A DNA stretch of 64,000 nucleotides from positions 1 to 64,000 of the forward strand of contig JAFEAR010000198.1 in the NCBI GenBank assembly GCA_018266335.1, in the 5' to 3' direction. A program made the translations under genes and the position numbers. Below, one piece after another: positions 12,423 to 21,001 of this stretch; the stretch's first letter is position 1, and every line of letters starts with the position of its first letter. The stretch comes from Bdellovibrionales bacterium. Its GTDB lineage: Bacteria > Bdellovibrionota > UBA2428. The notes under the pieces are model-generated. The model made no database searches and had not been told where the DNA came from. It worked only from the letters and a program-made list of their open reading frames with translations.

Positions 12423-13097
12423 ATGAGATTCACGGACGGACAAACGAAGAAGGAACTTCGCTTCAACGGACTGTCGATCGTCATGATCGCAGCTGTGGCT
12501 GTTCTCGCTCAGTCGAACCTGGCCATGGCCGGCTCCAAGGATGGAGCTTCATTGGGCCAACAAGTGCAGCAAGAAGCTGCCGCTCAAGGTAGAGCCCTCC
12601 TCACGATTGAGGACCTCAAGACGCTTCTGGGCATGGGCGCCCGGGACCCGTCGGCAGTGGGTACGAGCCGGTTGAGCAAGGATTCTCAACTCGGCTCCTA
12701 CGACTTCGCCATGAAGCTCTCGGCCGAAGAAAAGAAAACCCTCGCTCATCACATTCAAGTGACCGAACTCAAGCGCGCCGAACTCGTAGCGCGTCTGGAA
12801 AAAGATGCTCGCGTGAAAAAAGAAGAAGTGCGCAAACAGCGTCGCGCCGTGCAGGCCCAGCGCATCGGCTCGGCTGGCAACAGCGATGAAGCCCTCAGCA
12901 TGCAACTTTTTGACTCGATCTTGGAAGAGTCCAACTTGGATTCCAAAGTGGCCCGCGAAGTAGCTAACTTTGACGAAGCCCACATGGTCGCTTTGAACTT
13001 CGAAGCTACCCGTGGCTCGCGCATCGTGAACGCTATCGAAATCGGCTCCAAGCAAGTTTGGGCCTTCGGCGGCGACACCCGCGTAGCCCAAAAATAA
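12423..13097 (+). CDS. secreted protein of unknown function
   Basis: 224 aa with a long N-region (MRFTDGQTKKELRF) followed by a hydrophobic signal segment ending in AMA near residue 36. This predicts Sec-dependent export to the periplasm. The mature part is charged and helical, with a run rich in Lys, Arg and Glu around residues 110-145 that could form a coiled coil; it has no motif I recognise. AGGAG lies seven bases before ATG. The gene has its own leader and is followed by a convergent FHA-GGDEF gene, so it is probably monocistronic. No function is assigned. Confidence 0.75.
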   Translation: MRFTDGQTKKELRFNGLSIVMIAAVAVLAQSNLAMAGSKDGASLGQQVQQEAAAQGRALLTIEDLKTLLGMGARDPSAVGTSRLSKDSQLGSYDFAMKLSAEEKKTLAHHIQVTELKRAELVARLEKDARVKKEEVRKQRRAVQAQRIGSAGNSDEALSMQLFDSILEESNLDSKVAREVANFDEAHMVALNFEATRGSRIVNAIEIGSKQVWAFGGDTRVAQK

Positions 13098-13141
13098 TTC
13101 GCTAGTAAGTTGCGGTCAGTCAGGGCCGCGGATGGGATTGA

Positions 13142-14083
13142 TTAGGCCGGAACGGGGGTTGAAACCCTGTTCCGGCCTGACTGTTTGGATTTGTAGAGCA
13201 GGTCGTCGGCGGCCTGAATCATCTTCTCGGCCGTGTCGAAGGCCGGCACCCACACCACCACCCCCAGTGAAGCCGTTACCGGAATGACCGTACCGTTGAA
13301 TTCGAAACGGTGCCCTTCGAGCGTGGCCCGAATGCGCTCGGCCACACGCACGGCCGGTGCGAGCGGGCTATCGGGCATGACGACCGTAAACTCTTCGCCG
13401 CCGTAGCGCGCGAGAATATCTTCCGTGCGGATGACAGATTCCTTGAGCACTTTGCAGGTTTCCTTGAGCACGTAGTCGCCTGCGAGGTGGCCATAGGTGT
13501 CGTTCACTTTTTTGAAGTGATCGAGATCGAACATAATTAAACTAAGCGGAAAACCACCCTTGGCAATTTCGAGTGCCGACACCATGGCTTTGAGCAAGTA
13601 CCCTTTGTTGTACACGCCCGTGAGCGGATCCGTAATAACGCTCTGGTGGAGAGATTCGGCGAAGGAGGCGTCGAGCTTGCTGTCGATGTACTTGAACACG
13701 CAACCACCGATCTTGATGAGATCGTTCGCCTGCAAAACGGCCGGACGCGCTAGTTTGTCCTTGTTAAGAATGGTGCCATTCGTGCTCTGCAGATCTTCGA
13801 GAATCACCGTGGCGTCGGCCACGCGCACTTCGGCGTGCACACCACTCACGGCGCGCTGCTGAATGGCAATATCGGAATTCGGATGCCGACCAATGACGTT
13901 GCGGCCCGGCTTGAGCCGAAAGACCTTGCCGGTCATTTCGCCCTGAATGACGATGAAAGCGGGGTCGCGCTTTTGCGCCTCGAGGAGCAACTCCTTAGCG
14001 GAGGTGTCGCCCACGGCTTGGAGCTCGGTGCGCGTGGAGGTGTGGCGCACTTGGTCCCAGGGCGTTTTAGGTTTTTTGCTCAT
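13142..14083 (-). CDS. FHA-domain diguanylate cyclase (DgcB-like)
   Basis: 313 aa without membrane segments. An N-terminal tail with several Thr/Ser (HTSTRTE) precedes an FHA phosphothreonine-binding domain (about 40-130: GRHPNSD, SGVHAE, DLQSTNGT). A GGDEF domain (about 150-310) with active-site GGEEF follows. An RxxD inhibitory site (RTED) sits five residues before GGEEF, so product inhibition by c-di-GMP is likely. FHA-GGDEF architecture is that of Bdellovibrio DgcB, needed for prey invasion; orthology is inference. GGGAGG precedes ATG. It starts 17 bases after the TadG-like gene, suggesting cotranscription. Confidence 0.93.
   Translation of the reverse strand: MSKKPKTPWDQVRHTSTRTELQAVGDTSAKELLLEAQKRDPAFIVIQGEMTGKVFRLKPGRNVIGRHPNSDIAIQQRAVSGVHAEVRVADATVILEDLQSTNGTILNKDKLARPAVLQANDLIKIGGCVFKYIDSKLDASFAESLHQSVITDPLTGVYNKGYLLKAMVSALEIAKGGFPLSLIMFDLDHFKKVNDTYGHLAGDYVLKETCKVLKESVIRTEDILARYGGEEFTVVMPDSPLAPAVRVAERIRATLEGHRFEFNGTVIPVTASLGVVVWVPAFDTAEKMIQAADDLLYKSKQSGRNRVSTPVPA
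13145..13177. repeat. strong inverted repeat between convergent genes
   Basis: A nine-base arm GGCCGGAAC pairs with GTTCCGGCC, and the stem can extend by a G-T pair and three more G-C pairs around a seven-base loop. It overlaps the last codons of the FHA-GGDEF gene. On the plus strand it lies about 50 bases downstream of the secreted-protein gene and is followed by a T-containing but not uninterrupted tract. It may help end transcription in either direction; it is not a textbook intrinsic terminator. Confidence 0.45.
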
Positions 14084-14100
14084 GTGCCGCCTCCCTTCTC

Positions 14101-16044
14101 CTAATGCGTGACTTTATTATACGTGGAATTTCCGCCGCAGTAGCCGGATAATGCATCGCTCAATGGCACACCGCCGCCCGTCGAAATGTCGTCACAAATC
14201 TCGGCCAAGGAAGCCAATTTAATTTGGTAGCCGAAGCGACCAGGCGCTTCCTCGGTGGGACTAGGTGTCCACGACGAAAGACTCGTCTTGCGATTCGAAA
14301 AGAAGAGCGGCGAGCCATCATTGGCCTGGAAAATGCGATTATCGCCGAGCTTATCGGAGGTGTGGTGCCACAAATCGTTCAGACTACCGGCCGACCCCGT
14401 ACCCATGCGATCCGGCATGGCGTACAAATCGTTGGCCGTGGTGAGACTGACGTCGGAGGGAAAGAGATTGAAAATAACGTCCCGGCCCGGAGCACCGGAG
14501 CTCTGACTGGCGGGGAAAGGAAACACGGACCAAAAAAGCCCTTCGTAGAGCGTGGGCGAAAGCGCCAAGCAGACAAAGGAAGGATCGCCCCCCAAGCAGT
14601 TTTGGTTCGGGGGATTCACCACCGAGGGCCGATCGAAGTTCACGCCCTTGCGCGGGTTCGGCAGGGCATTGTAGAGGAAGCCCAAAATTTTTCGGTGTCC
14701 CACGCCAGAGTAGTTGCCGTCGTTCACGTCGATATCACCGGGATAGAAGGCCATGTTGGCGAGCGGATAGCTATTCTGCCCGCCCAGCTTGAGACTGGCG
14801 CCCCCGGAGACCTCGTAGTCGGACTGATCCTTGGGCGGACCGATGCGACTACCAAAGGGCTTAGCCGCACTCACCGCAACGAGCGTGGGCGTGAGCGATT
14901 CGGGCCAGAAGAGCAAACGCGGTTTTACTTCGGCACGTAACACAATGTTAAAGGGCGTCCGTGGACGAGTGGGATCCGACAAGCTCCGCGACCGAGTGAT
15001 GCCGAGGAAGGTGCCCAACTGACTGCTCGAGCCCGAGGGATAAGTTTTTTGGGCCACACTGAACTGACAACCACCCGCGCCGTCGATGCCGATGTTGGTG
15101 ACGTAAATGCGAAAGAACGACTCGAGCACTTCGAAGTACTTGGTGAATTCCTGCGTGGGCCGCACGCGCGAGGCGAACATCTCATTGAAGAGCGAAGTGA
15201 AGTTAGCATTCACCGAGCGCGTCTCGACCGGGTTGATGTAACGAATTTGCGCACCACCGTTGGCCGATATGAGGTTGGTGTAGAAGGTGTGGTAAATGGA
15301 CGAAGTAGCCTCGCCGCCTGCTCCCGTCACGTCGTCGCCGTTGGCGGCGAAAGCCTGCGAGAAGCCTTCCAAAACTTTTTCCATTTGCTGCATCTGGAAG
15401 CGCTGCCGACTTTCGAGACTCGACATGATGTACGCGAAGTAGGCGTCGTTCTGTCCGCTTGATCCGCGGCAGACGTTCTTCGCCCGTTCACTAAGGGCCT
15501 TAATCGCATTGTTGGCCGCAATGAGGAAAGGGTTCGTGCCCACGACCGGCGACGGCACAATCGGGGGAATGTAGTTCTTGGAATCGTCTACGTTCTGGCA
15601 CATGTCCGTGCCTTGCGCGGTGCCTTCGCCCGTTTCACCAATGGCGGCCTGGGGCATGTAACCTTCCATTTGCTGGCAGATTCCGAAGACCCAGCGACTC
15701 TTCGGAATGCGGGAGAAAGGATCCATGCCCGAGCTGTAGCGCCCCGCCACTTCCTGCCGAAAGCCCATGTTGAAGCGCGATTGCGTGACGTACAAATCGT
15801 AGAGGGTGAATTTGTAATTTTGGCGCATGCGGTAGTTCACGAGCGCCATGTGATTTAAATAGCGCGCCTGCCAGGAGGCCCCCGTCATGGCCGCTAGGTC
15901 GACGGCGTTCTGTAAGTTAATTTTCGCTTGTACCAAATGACCAATCGAAACCACCATGCCGAAGAGGACGATGAGCGTCGTCGACAGCATAGCCATGAGG
16001 ATAAGAATCTGCCCCCGTTGCCGAGGGTGTTTGGAAGAAGGCAT
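14101..16044 (-). CDS. TadE/TadG-like membrane-anchored protein
   Basis: 647 aa. A basic N-terminus (KHPRQRGQ) precedes a single hydrophobic segment at about residues 12-38 and the block LQNAVDLAAMTGA, typical of the TadE/TadG (Flp pilus assembly) N-terminal region. The remaining roughly 590 residues are predicted extracytoplasmic, with scattered Cys and no family I recognise. TadG-type proteins act with Flp/Tad pili, but no other tad gene is in this window, so the role is open. GAAGG lies upstream of ATG. It is followed at 17 bases by the FHA-diguanylate cyclase, hinting at c-di-GMP control of a surface structure. Confidence 0.75.
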   Translation of the reverse strand: MPSSKHPRQRGQILILMAMLSTTLIVLFGMVVSIGHLVQAKINLQNAVDLAAMTGASWQARYLNHMALVNYRMRQNYKFTLYDLYVTQSRFNMGFRQEVAGRYSSGMDPFSRIPKSRWVFGICQQMEGYMPQAAIGETGEGTAQGTDMCQNVDDSKNYIPPIVPSPVVGTNPFLIAANNAIKALSERAKNVCRGSSGQNDAYFAYIMSSLESRQRFQMQQMEKVLEGFSQAFAANGDDVTGAGGEATSSIYHTFYTNLISANGGAQIRYINPVETRSVNANFTSLFNEMFASRVRPTQEFTKYFEVLESFFRIYVTNIGIDGAGGCQFSVAQKTYPSGSSSQLGTFLGITRSRSLSDPTRPRTPFNIVLRAEVKPRLLFWPESLTPTLVAVSAAKPFGSRIGPPKDQSDYEVSGGASLKLGGQNSYPLANMAFYPGDIDVNDGNYSGVGHRKILGFLYNALPNPRKGVNFDRPSVVNPPNQNCLGGDPSFVCLALSPTLYEGLFWSVFPFPASQSSGAPGRDVIFNLFPSDVSLTTANDLYAMPDRMGTGSAGSLNDLWHHTSDKLGDNRIFQANDGSPLFFSNRKTSLSSWTPSPTEEAPGRFGYQIKLASLAEICDDISTGGGVPLSDALSGYCGGNSTYNKVTH

Positions 16045-16075
16045 CGACTGCCTTCTTATCGGTACTTAGCCCCGC

Positions 16076-17266
16076 TTACTTCAGCGCCTGGGCAAGATCG
16101 GCCTGCAAATCTTGCAGATCCTCTAGCCCCACACTGAGCCGAATGAAGTTGTCACCAATGCCGTTCGCCGCGCGAACTTCGGCCGGCAGACTGGCGTGCG
16201 TCATGAGGCCCGGATGCTCAATGAGGCTCTCTACGCCCCCGAGGGACTCCGCGAGCGTAAAGATTTTGACTCGCTGGAGAACCTTTTCGGCCTCCGGCAG
16301 TCCGCCTTTGACGTAAAAACTAATCATGCCGCCGAAGCCGTGCATTTGAGTTTTCGCCAGAGCGTGCTGCGGATGCTGGGGCAGCCCAGGATAAATCACT
16401 TTTTCCACCGCCGGATGCGCAGCGAGCCACTGGGCCAGCGCCATGGCATTTACGGCGTGGGCCCGCATGCGCACGGGCAGCGTTTTAAGACTCCGCAGGA
16501 GGAGCCACGCTTCGAAGGGCCCGCAAATGTAACCCAAACTATTCTGATTGAAGTACAGTTTCTCGGCCATTTTGGTGTCGCGCAAAATGACGGCGCCCGC
16601 CACTAAATCGCTGTGCCCACCTACGTATTTAGTGAGCGAGTGGACCACGATGTCGGCACCCAATTCGAGCGGACGCTGAAAAATCGGCGACAAAAAAGTG
16701 TTGTCGACCACGAGGGTCCAGCCCTTTTCGCGGCACACCTTGGCCATGGCTTGAATGTCGATGAGTTTGAGGAGCGGATTGGTAGGAGTTTCGACCCACA
16801 CCATTTTGGTGGCGGCGCTGCCGGCGGCCTTGAGTGCTTCGGGCCCCTTGGTGAGGTCAATAAATTTTGCCTTCAGTCCCTGCGCCGGACTTACTTTGGT
16901 AAGCAATCGATAAGTGCCCCCGTAGACGTCGTCGCAGCAAAGAATTTCGTCGCCCTGTTGGAGCAAACTCAGCACGAGCGCGATGGCCGTCATGCCCGTG
17001 GAAGTTGCCAAGCCGTAGGTGCCGCTTTCCATGAGCGCCAGTGCATCTTCCAGCATGCGCCGCGTGGGATTGTGCGAGCGAGAATATTCAAATTCCCCCA
17101 CGGGATGAGCCGGCGACTTTTGTGCGTACGTGGACGTGGCGTAGAGCGGCGGCGTTACGGCACCCGTGATGGGATCAGGGTGCTGCCCGCCGTGAATAGC
17201 GAGCGTGTCGAAACGCTGCCCCTTAAAGGCCGCTAGGCGTTTTTCGGTATCTCCCCACATCGGCAT
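16076..17266 (-). CDS. cystathionine gamma-lyase/gamma-synthase family PLP enzyme
   Basis: 396 aa of the Cys/Met-metabolism PLP family. Landmarks are SRSHNPTRRMLEDALALMES, the VDNTFLSP segment and the PLP lysine in HSLTKYVGGHSD. A C-terminal block holds SLGGVESLIEHPGLMTH. The family covers gamma-lyases, gamma-synthases and O-acetylhomoserine sulfhydrylases, which cannot be separated by eye. The adjacent cystathionine beta-synthase-like gene makes gamma-lyase (cystathionine to cysteine, 2-oxobutyrate and ammonia) the best guess. ATG at 17266 follows the upstream stop by one base; the Met two codons later is an alternative start. Confidence 0.93.
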   Translation of the reverse strand: MPMWGDTEKRLAAFKGQRFDTLAIHGGQHPDPITGAVTPPLYATSTYAQKSPAHPVGEFEYSRSHNPTRRMLEDALALMESGTYGLATSTGMTAIALVLSLLQQGDEILCCDDVYGGTYRLLTKVSPAQGLKAKFIDLTKGPEALKAAGSAATKMVWVETPTNPLLKLIDIQAMAKVCREKGWTLVVDNTFLSPIFQRPLELGADIVVHSLTKYVGGHSDLVAGAVILRDTKMAEKLYFNQNSLGYICGPFEAWLLLRSLKTLPVRMRAHAVNAMALAQWLAAHPAVEKVIYPGLPQHPQHALAKTQMHGFGGMISFYVKGGLPEAEKVLQRVKIFTLAESLGGVESLIEHPGLMTHASLPAEVRAANGIGDNFIRLSVGLEDLQDLQADLAQALK

Positions 17267-17267
17267 G

Positions 17268-18392
17268 TTATTCGACTCCTTCGATGCGCTTCGCGCTATC
17301 TAAATATTGCAATTTGCCGCCCAGACTGAGTTTGTCCCACTCGGCGCCCACGTTTTTTTCGTTCAACCAGTTCGGGTTGAAGATTTTTGATAAGTAGCGA
17401 CTGCCACTGTCCGGCAAAATAACTACGCCCCGCAGAGTGCGGCCCTCGGTGGCCTCGACCCAACGCAGGTACTGAACCGCGCCGTAGTAAGCAGAACCGC
17501 AGCTACCTCCCACCAGGAGCCCCTCTTTTTGGGCGAGCATGCGCGTGGCCGCGAAGGATTCGCGGTCGTTCACGGTGACACAATCGTTCATGAGTTTGAG
17601 ATCGATGGTGCCGGGAATCATGTCTTCCCCCACTCCCTCGACCAAGTAAGAACCTGCTGGGCTGGGCTTACCTTCGCGAATCATTCCGGCGTAAATACTG
17701 CCTACGGGATCGACGGCGACGATGCGAATTTTAGGATTTTTTTCTTTCAAAAATTTGGCCGTGCCCGAGAGAGTTCCCCCCGTCCCGATGCCCGCAAAGA
17801 GAACGTCGATTTTGCCTTCGCACTGGGCCCAAATTTCGGGGCCCGTCGTCTCGTAATGGGCGCGTGGATTGTCCGGCGAAAAGTATTGGTTCGCGAGGAA
17901 GGCTCCGGGGGTTTCATCGGCGATTCGCTTGGCCACGTTGCAGTAGTATTCGGGGTGAGTGGGCTCGACCGCCGTGGGAGTGACCACCACTTTCGCGCCG
18001 AAGGCGCGCAGGGCGTTGATCTTTTCGGCCGACATTTTGTCCGGCATCACGAAAATTGTTTTGTAGCCCCGCACGGCCGCCACGATGGCCAAGCCCGCCC
18101 CCGTATTGCCGGAGGTCGCTTCGACGATGGTGCCACCCGGCTTGAGTGCTCCCGATTTTTCGGCCGAATTGACAATGGCCAGGGCAATGCGGTCTTTCAC
18201 GCTGCCGCCAGGATTAAAGAACTCTACCTTGGCCAGCAGCTCGCTTTTGACCGTCCCCGTGGCCACGCCGGGAATCTTGGCGCGGAGCCACTCGCCCGCA
18301 GGAATATCTCGCAGTGAGTCTTGGAGTCGCAACAAAGGGGTGCGGCCAATTAACTCTTCGACATTTTGGGCGATAATGGGCTGGAAATTCAT
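17268..18392 (-). CDS. cystathionine beta-synthase / cysteine synthase family enzyme
   Basis: 374 aa, fold-type II PLP enzyme. LIGRTPLLRL opens the family core, the PLP lysine lies in GGSVKDRIA, and SGNTGAGLA binds the cofactor and substrate carboxylate. IGTGGTLSG and a C-terminal PDSGSRYLSK follow. It lacks C-terminal CBS regulatory domains, and the extended C-terminus after SGSRYLS resembles bacterial cystathionine beta-synthase rather than CysK. With the downstream gamma-lyase it would form reverse transsulfuration (homocysteine plus serine to cysteine). ATG 18392 is preferred over an upstream in-frame TTG at 18413. It is divergent from the acyl-CoA dehydrogenase. Confidence 0.92.
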   Translation of the reverse strand: MNFQPIIAQNVEELIGRTPLLRLQDSLRDIPAGEWLRAKIPGVATGTVKSELLAKVEFFNPGGSVKDRIALAIVNSAEKSGALKPGGTIVEATSGNTGAGLAIVAAVRGYKTIFVMPDKMSAEKINALRAFGAKVVVTPTAVEPTHPEYYCNVAKRIADETPGAFLANQYFSPDNPRAHYETTGPEIWAQCEGKIDVLFAGIGTGGTLSGTAKFLKEKNPKIRIVAVDPVGSIYAGMIREGKPSPAGSYLVEGVGEDMIPGTIDLKLMNDCVTVNDRESFAATRMLAQKEGLLVGGSCGSAYYGAVQYLRWVEATEGRTLRGVVILPDSGSRYLSKIFNPNWLNEKNVGAEWDKLSLGGKLQYLDSAKRIEGVE

Positions 18393-18448
18393 TGTTTCAT
18401 TTTTTAGGTTCAAAATGCCCTAGGGTCAAACTGCCGCGGAGGAACTTG

Positions 18449-19612
18449 ATGAGTCTGTTTTTTAACGATACCCACCTTGCCCTGAAAGAGAGCGTGCGCC
18501 GCTTCGCCGAAACGGAGCTCAAGCCTCGGGCAGCGGAGCTCGACGAGAGCGAAGGGTTCAATCTGGAAGCCCTCCGCAAGATGGGCGCTCTGGGACTCCT
18601 GGGTATCACCGCCGACCCTAATCACGGCGGCAGCGGCCTCGACGTGGTGGCAGCCACCCTGGTGATGGAAGAATTTGGCGCCGTTTGCGCCAGCTCCGCA
18701 CTCTCTTACCTGGCCCACTCTATTCTGGCGGTGAACAACCTGAGCCAGAACGGTAGCGAAGCACAAAAAGCAAAATACCTACCGCGGCTCTGCTCCGGTG
18801 AATGGATTGGCTCCATGGCCATGAGCGAACCCGGCGCAGGCTCGGATGCTTTTGGCATGAGCACCCAGGCCGTGCGCAAGGGCGACAAATACATTCTCAA
18901 CGGAACCAAGCTCTGGATCACCAACGCGTCGCACTCGAATTTCTTTTGGGTGTACGCCAAAACGGGCCCCACCAAAAAAGACATCACCACCTTTATTGTG
19001 GAACGTGATTTTCCTGGCTTTAGCGTGAGCAAAAAGCTCCACAAGTTGGGCATGCGCGCATCGCCCACCTGCGAATTGATTTTCAATAACTGCGAAGTGC
19101 CAGTCGCAAACCGCGTGGGCGAAGAGGCCAGCAGCATTGTGCACATGAACCGCAATTTGCTCGTGGAGCGCGTGACGATTTCGGGCATCTCCCTAGGCAT
19201 CTCGCGCGCCGCCATTGCCTACGCCACGCAGTACGCAATGGATCGCAAGCAATTCAATAAGCCGCTGATGGATTTTCAGATGATTCAAAAAATGCTCGCC
19301 GATTCCACTGCGGAATACCTGGCCGGTCGCTCGCTGACCTATGAGGCCGCCGCCACGATCGATCGCCTGGGCGCCCACTCCAACGAGGCCCTCATGCTGG
19401 GCACTTCGGCCAAACTCTTCACCGCCCCGCACGCCACCAAAGCTGCGCTCGATGCCATCCAAATTTTGGGTGGTTACGGTTACACCAAGGAGTACCCCGT
19501 GGAGCGCTACATGCGCGACGCCAAGCTGATGGAAATTGGCGCCGGTACCAACGAAGTTATGCGCATCATTCTGGCGCGCGAATTAGAACGGGGACACATC
19601 CCCGGTGTCTAA
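18449..19612 (+). CDS. acyl-CoA dehydrogenase, isovaleryl-CoA dehydrogenase type
   Basis: 387 aa FAD enzyme oxidising an acyl-CoA to the enoyl-CoA and passing electrons to ETF. Both family signatures are present: AMSEPGAGSDAFG and QILGGYGYTKEYPVERYMRD. The usual C-terminal catalytic Glu position reads MEIGAGTNE without the base, while a Glu (residue 240) sits in LVERV. This is the arrangement of isovaleryl-CoA dehydrogenases, so a branched-chain substrate from leucine is likely. GGAGGA stands eight bases before ATG 18449; the longer frame to 18392 has no family similarity. Its stop overlaps the pgi GTG start. Confidence 0.93.
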   Translation: MSLFFNDTHLALKESVRRFAETELKPRAAELDESEGFNLEALRKMGALGLLGITADPNHGGSGLDVVAATLVMEEFGAVCASSALSYLAHSILAVNNLSQNGSEAQKAKYLPRLCSGEWIGSMAMSEPGAGSDAFGMSTQAVRKGDKYILNGTKLWITNASHSNFFWVYAKTGPTKKDITTFIVERDFPGFSVSKKLHKLGMRASPTCELIFNNCEVPVANRVGEEASSIVHMNRNLLVERVTISGISLGISRAAIAYATQYAMDRKQFNKPLMDFQMIQKMLADSTAEYLAGRSLTYEAAATIDRLGAHSNEALMLGTSAKLFTAPHATKAALDAIQILGGYGYTKEYPVERYMRDAKLMEIGAGTNEVMRIILARELERGHIPGV

Positions 19613-20918
19613 TTTGGAATTGCAACTCGATAGCTCGGGGCTTTTTTCGGAGGCCCTCGAGTACGCCAAGCCTTCTGATACCTCCGACTTGAGCGATGTG
19701 CAGAGCCGCCACGCCGAATGGACGGACGTCACTCCGCGCGGACCAATTCACTCCGGATACCGCCGACAAATTTTAGCGAGCGAGGGCCTCGCAGAATCGC
19801 AAGCGCTCGCCAACCAGCTGCGCGCGAAGTTTGATTCCATGCTCGTGCTGGGCATTGGCGGCTCGGCCCTGGGCGCACGCGCCGTTCAACAAGCTTTGCT
19901 ATGGCGCACGCCCCTCGCGCAACGCCGGCGCGTACACATCGCGGACAATTTGGACCCCATCGAGTTCGAACAAATTCTAGCGCCGCTAGATTTGGCGCGC
20001 ACCTGCGTGGTGATCATCACTAAGTCGGGCGCCACGCTCGAAACCATGGCACAAGCCTCGGTCGTCTTTGCGCGGCTCGAAGCCAAGCAGCTCAAAGTGG
20101 CAGACCACGTTGTGGCCATTACCGATCCCCAGTCGGGCCATCTGCGCAAATGGGCGAAGCGCGAAAAACTTATGAGCCTGAACGTTCCGAGCGATGTGGG
20201 CGGACGCTTTAGCGTGTTCACCCCGGTGGGACTTTTACCGCTCGCCTTTGCGGGCGTGGACATTGGCGCACTCCTTCGGGGCGCACAGGATCAACTGCGC
20301 GGTAGCGTGATTCCTCTGGATCAATCGGCGCGCCTGGCGTTGCGCCTCGCGGAACTTGAATCGGCCGGTTACAACGGCCACGTGCTCATGCCCTACGCCA
20401 CCGTGCTCAAAGATTTTGCGGCCTGGTTTGTGCAACTCTGGGGCGAAAGCCTGGGCAAAGTGAGTCGCAACGGATCGGTGAAAGGCTCCCTGCCCTGCGC
20501 AGCCGTGGGCGCCACCGATCAACACTCGCTCCTGCAGTACCTCATGGAAGGCCCCGCGTGCGTGGTGAACGGATTCGTGCGCGTGCAAAATTGGAACGAC
20601 GGCGGTTTTCAGAGCGCGAAGATGAGCGCCTTGCCCGCGGAATTTTCGGGACTGAATTATGCGCAAGGCCGCAGCCTGGGTGACATTCTCAATGGCGAAG
20701 CGAGCGCCACCCTGCAGGCCCTCAAAACTCGGCAACGCCCCGTCTACGAAATTCACCTGCGCGCCCTTACGCCCACTGGAGTTGGCGCCCTCCTGGCCTT
20801 CTACATGGACTTGGTAACGATGTGCGCGGCCGCGCTCGACGTAAACCCTTATGATCAGCCGGGCGTGGAGCTAGGCAAGCAACTCTTGCCGGGACTGCTG
20901 AAAGATTTACCGCTATAG
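19605..20918 (+). CDS. pgi: glucose-6-phosphate isomerase
   Basis: 437 aa; interconverts glucose-6-phosphate and fructose-6-phosphate. The signature SDVGGRFSVFTPVG, the early LGIGGSALGARA phosphate-binding loop, TKSGATLET and a C-terminal NPYDQPGVELGKQ identify the enzyme. The length fits the shorter, Bacillus-like PGI group rather than the 550-aa enterobacterial form. Translation starts at GTG 19605, inside the end of the acyl-CoA dehydrogenase gene (eight-base overlap), implying coupling although the two activities are unrelated. Confidence 0.96.
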   Translation: MSNLELQLDSSGLFSEALEYAKPSDTSDLSDVQSRHAEWTDVTPRGPIHSGYRRQILASEGLAESQALANQLRAKFDSMLVLGIGGSALGARAVQQALLWRTPLAQRRRVHIADNLDPIEFEQILAPLDLARTCVVIITKSGATLETMAQASVVFARLEAKQLKVADHVVAITDPQSGHLRKWAKREKLMSLNVPSDVGGRFSVFTPVGLLPLAFAGVDIGALLRGAQDQLRGSVIPLDQSARLALRLAELESAGYNGHVLMPYATVLKDFAAWFVQLWGESLGKVSRNGSVKGSLPCAAVGATDQHSLLQYLMEGPACVVNGFVRVQNWNDGGFQSAKMSALPAEFSGLNYAQGRSLGDILNGEASATLQALKTRQRPVYEIHLRALTPTGVGALLAFYMDLVTMCAAALDVNPYDQPGVELGKQLLPGLLKDLPL

Positions 20919-21001
20919 GGCAAAAGTCTTTTAAGTTCCGCAGACTGCGTCTTCACCAAAACTTAATTCGGCCCCCCGGCGCGCTCGGGCATAATGAACG
21001 C

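Noticed and set aside
13145..13177. Intrinsic terminator
   Set aside because: The stem is strong, but the following tract is not a clean T run in either direction, so it was recorded only as an inverted repeat.
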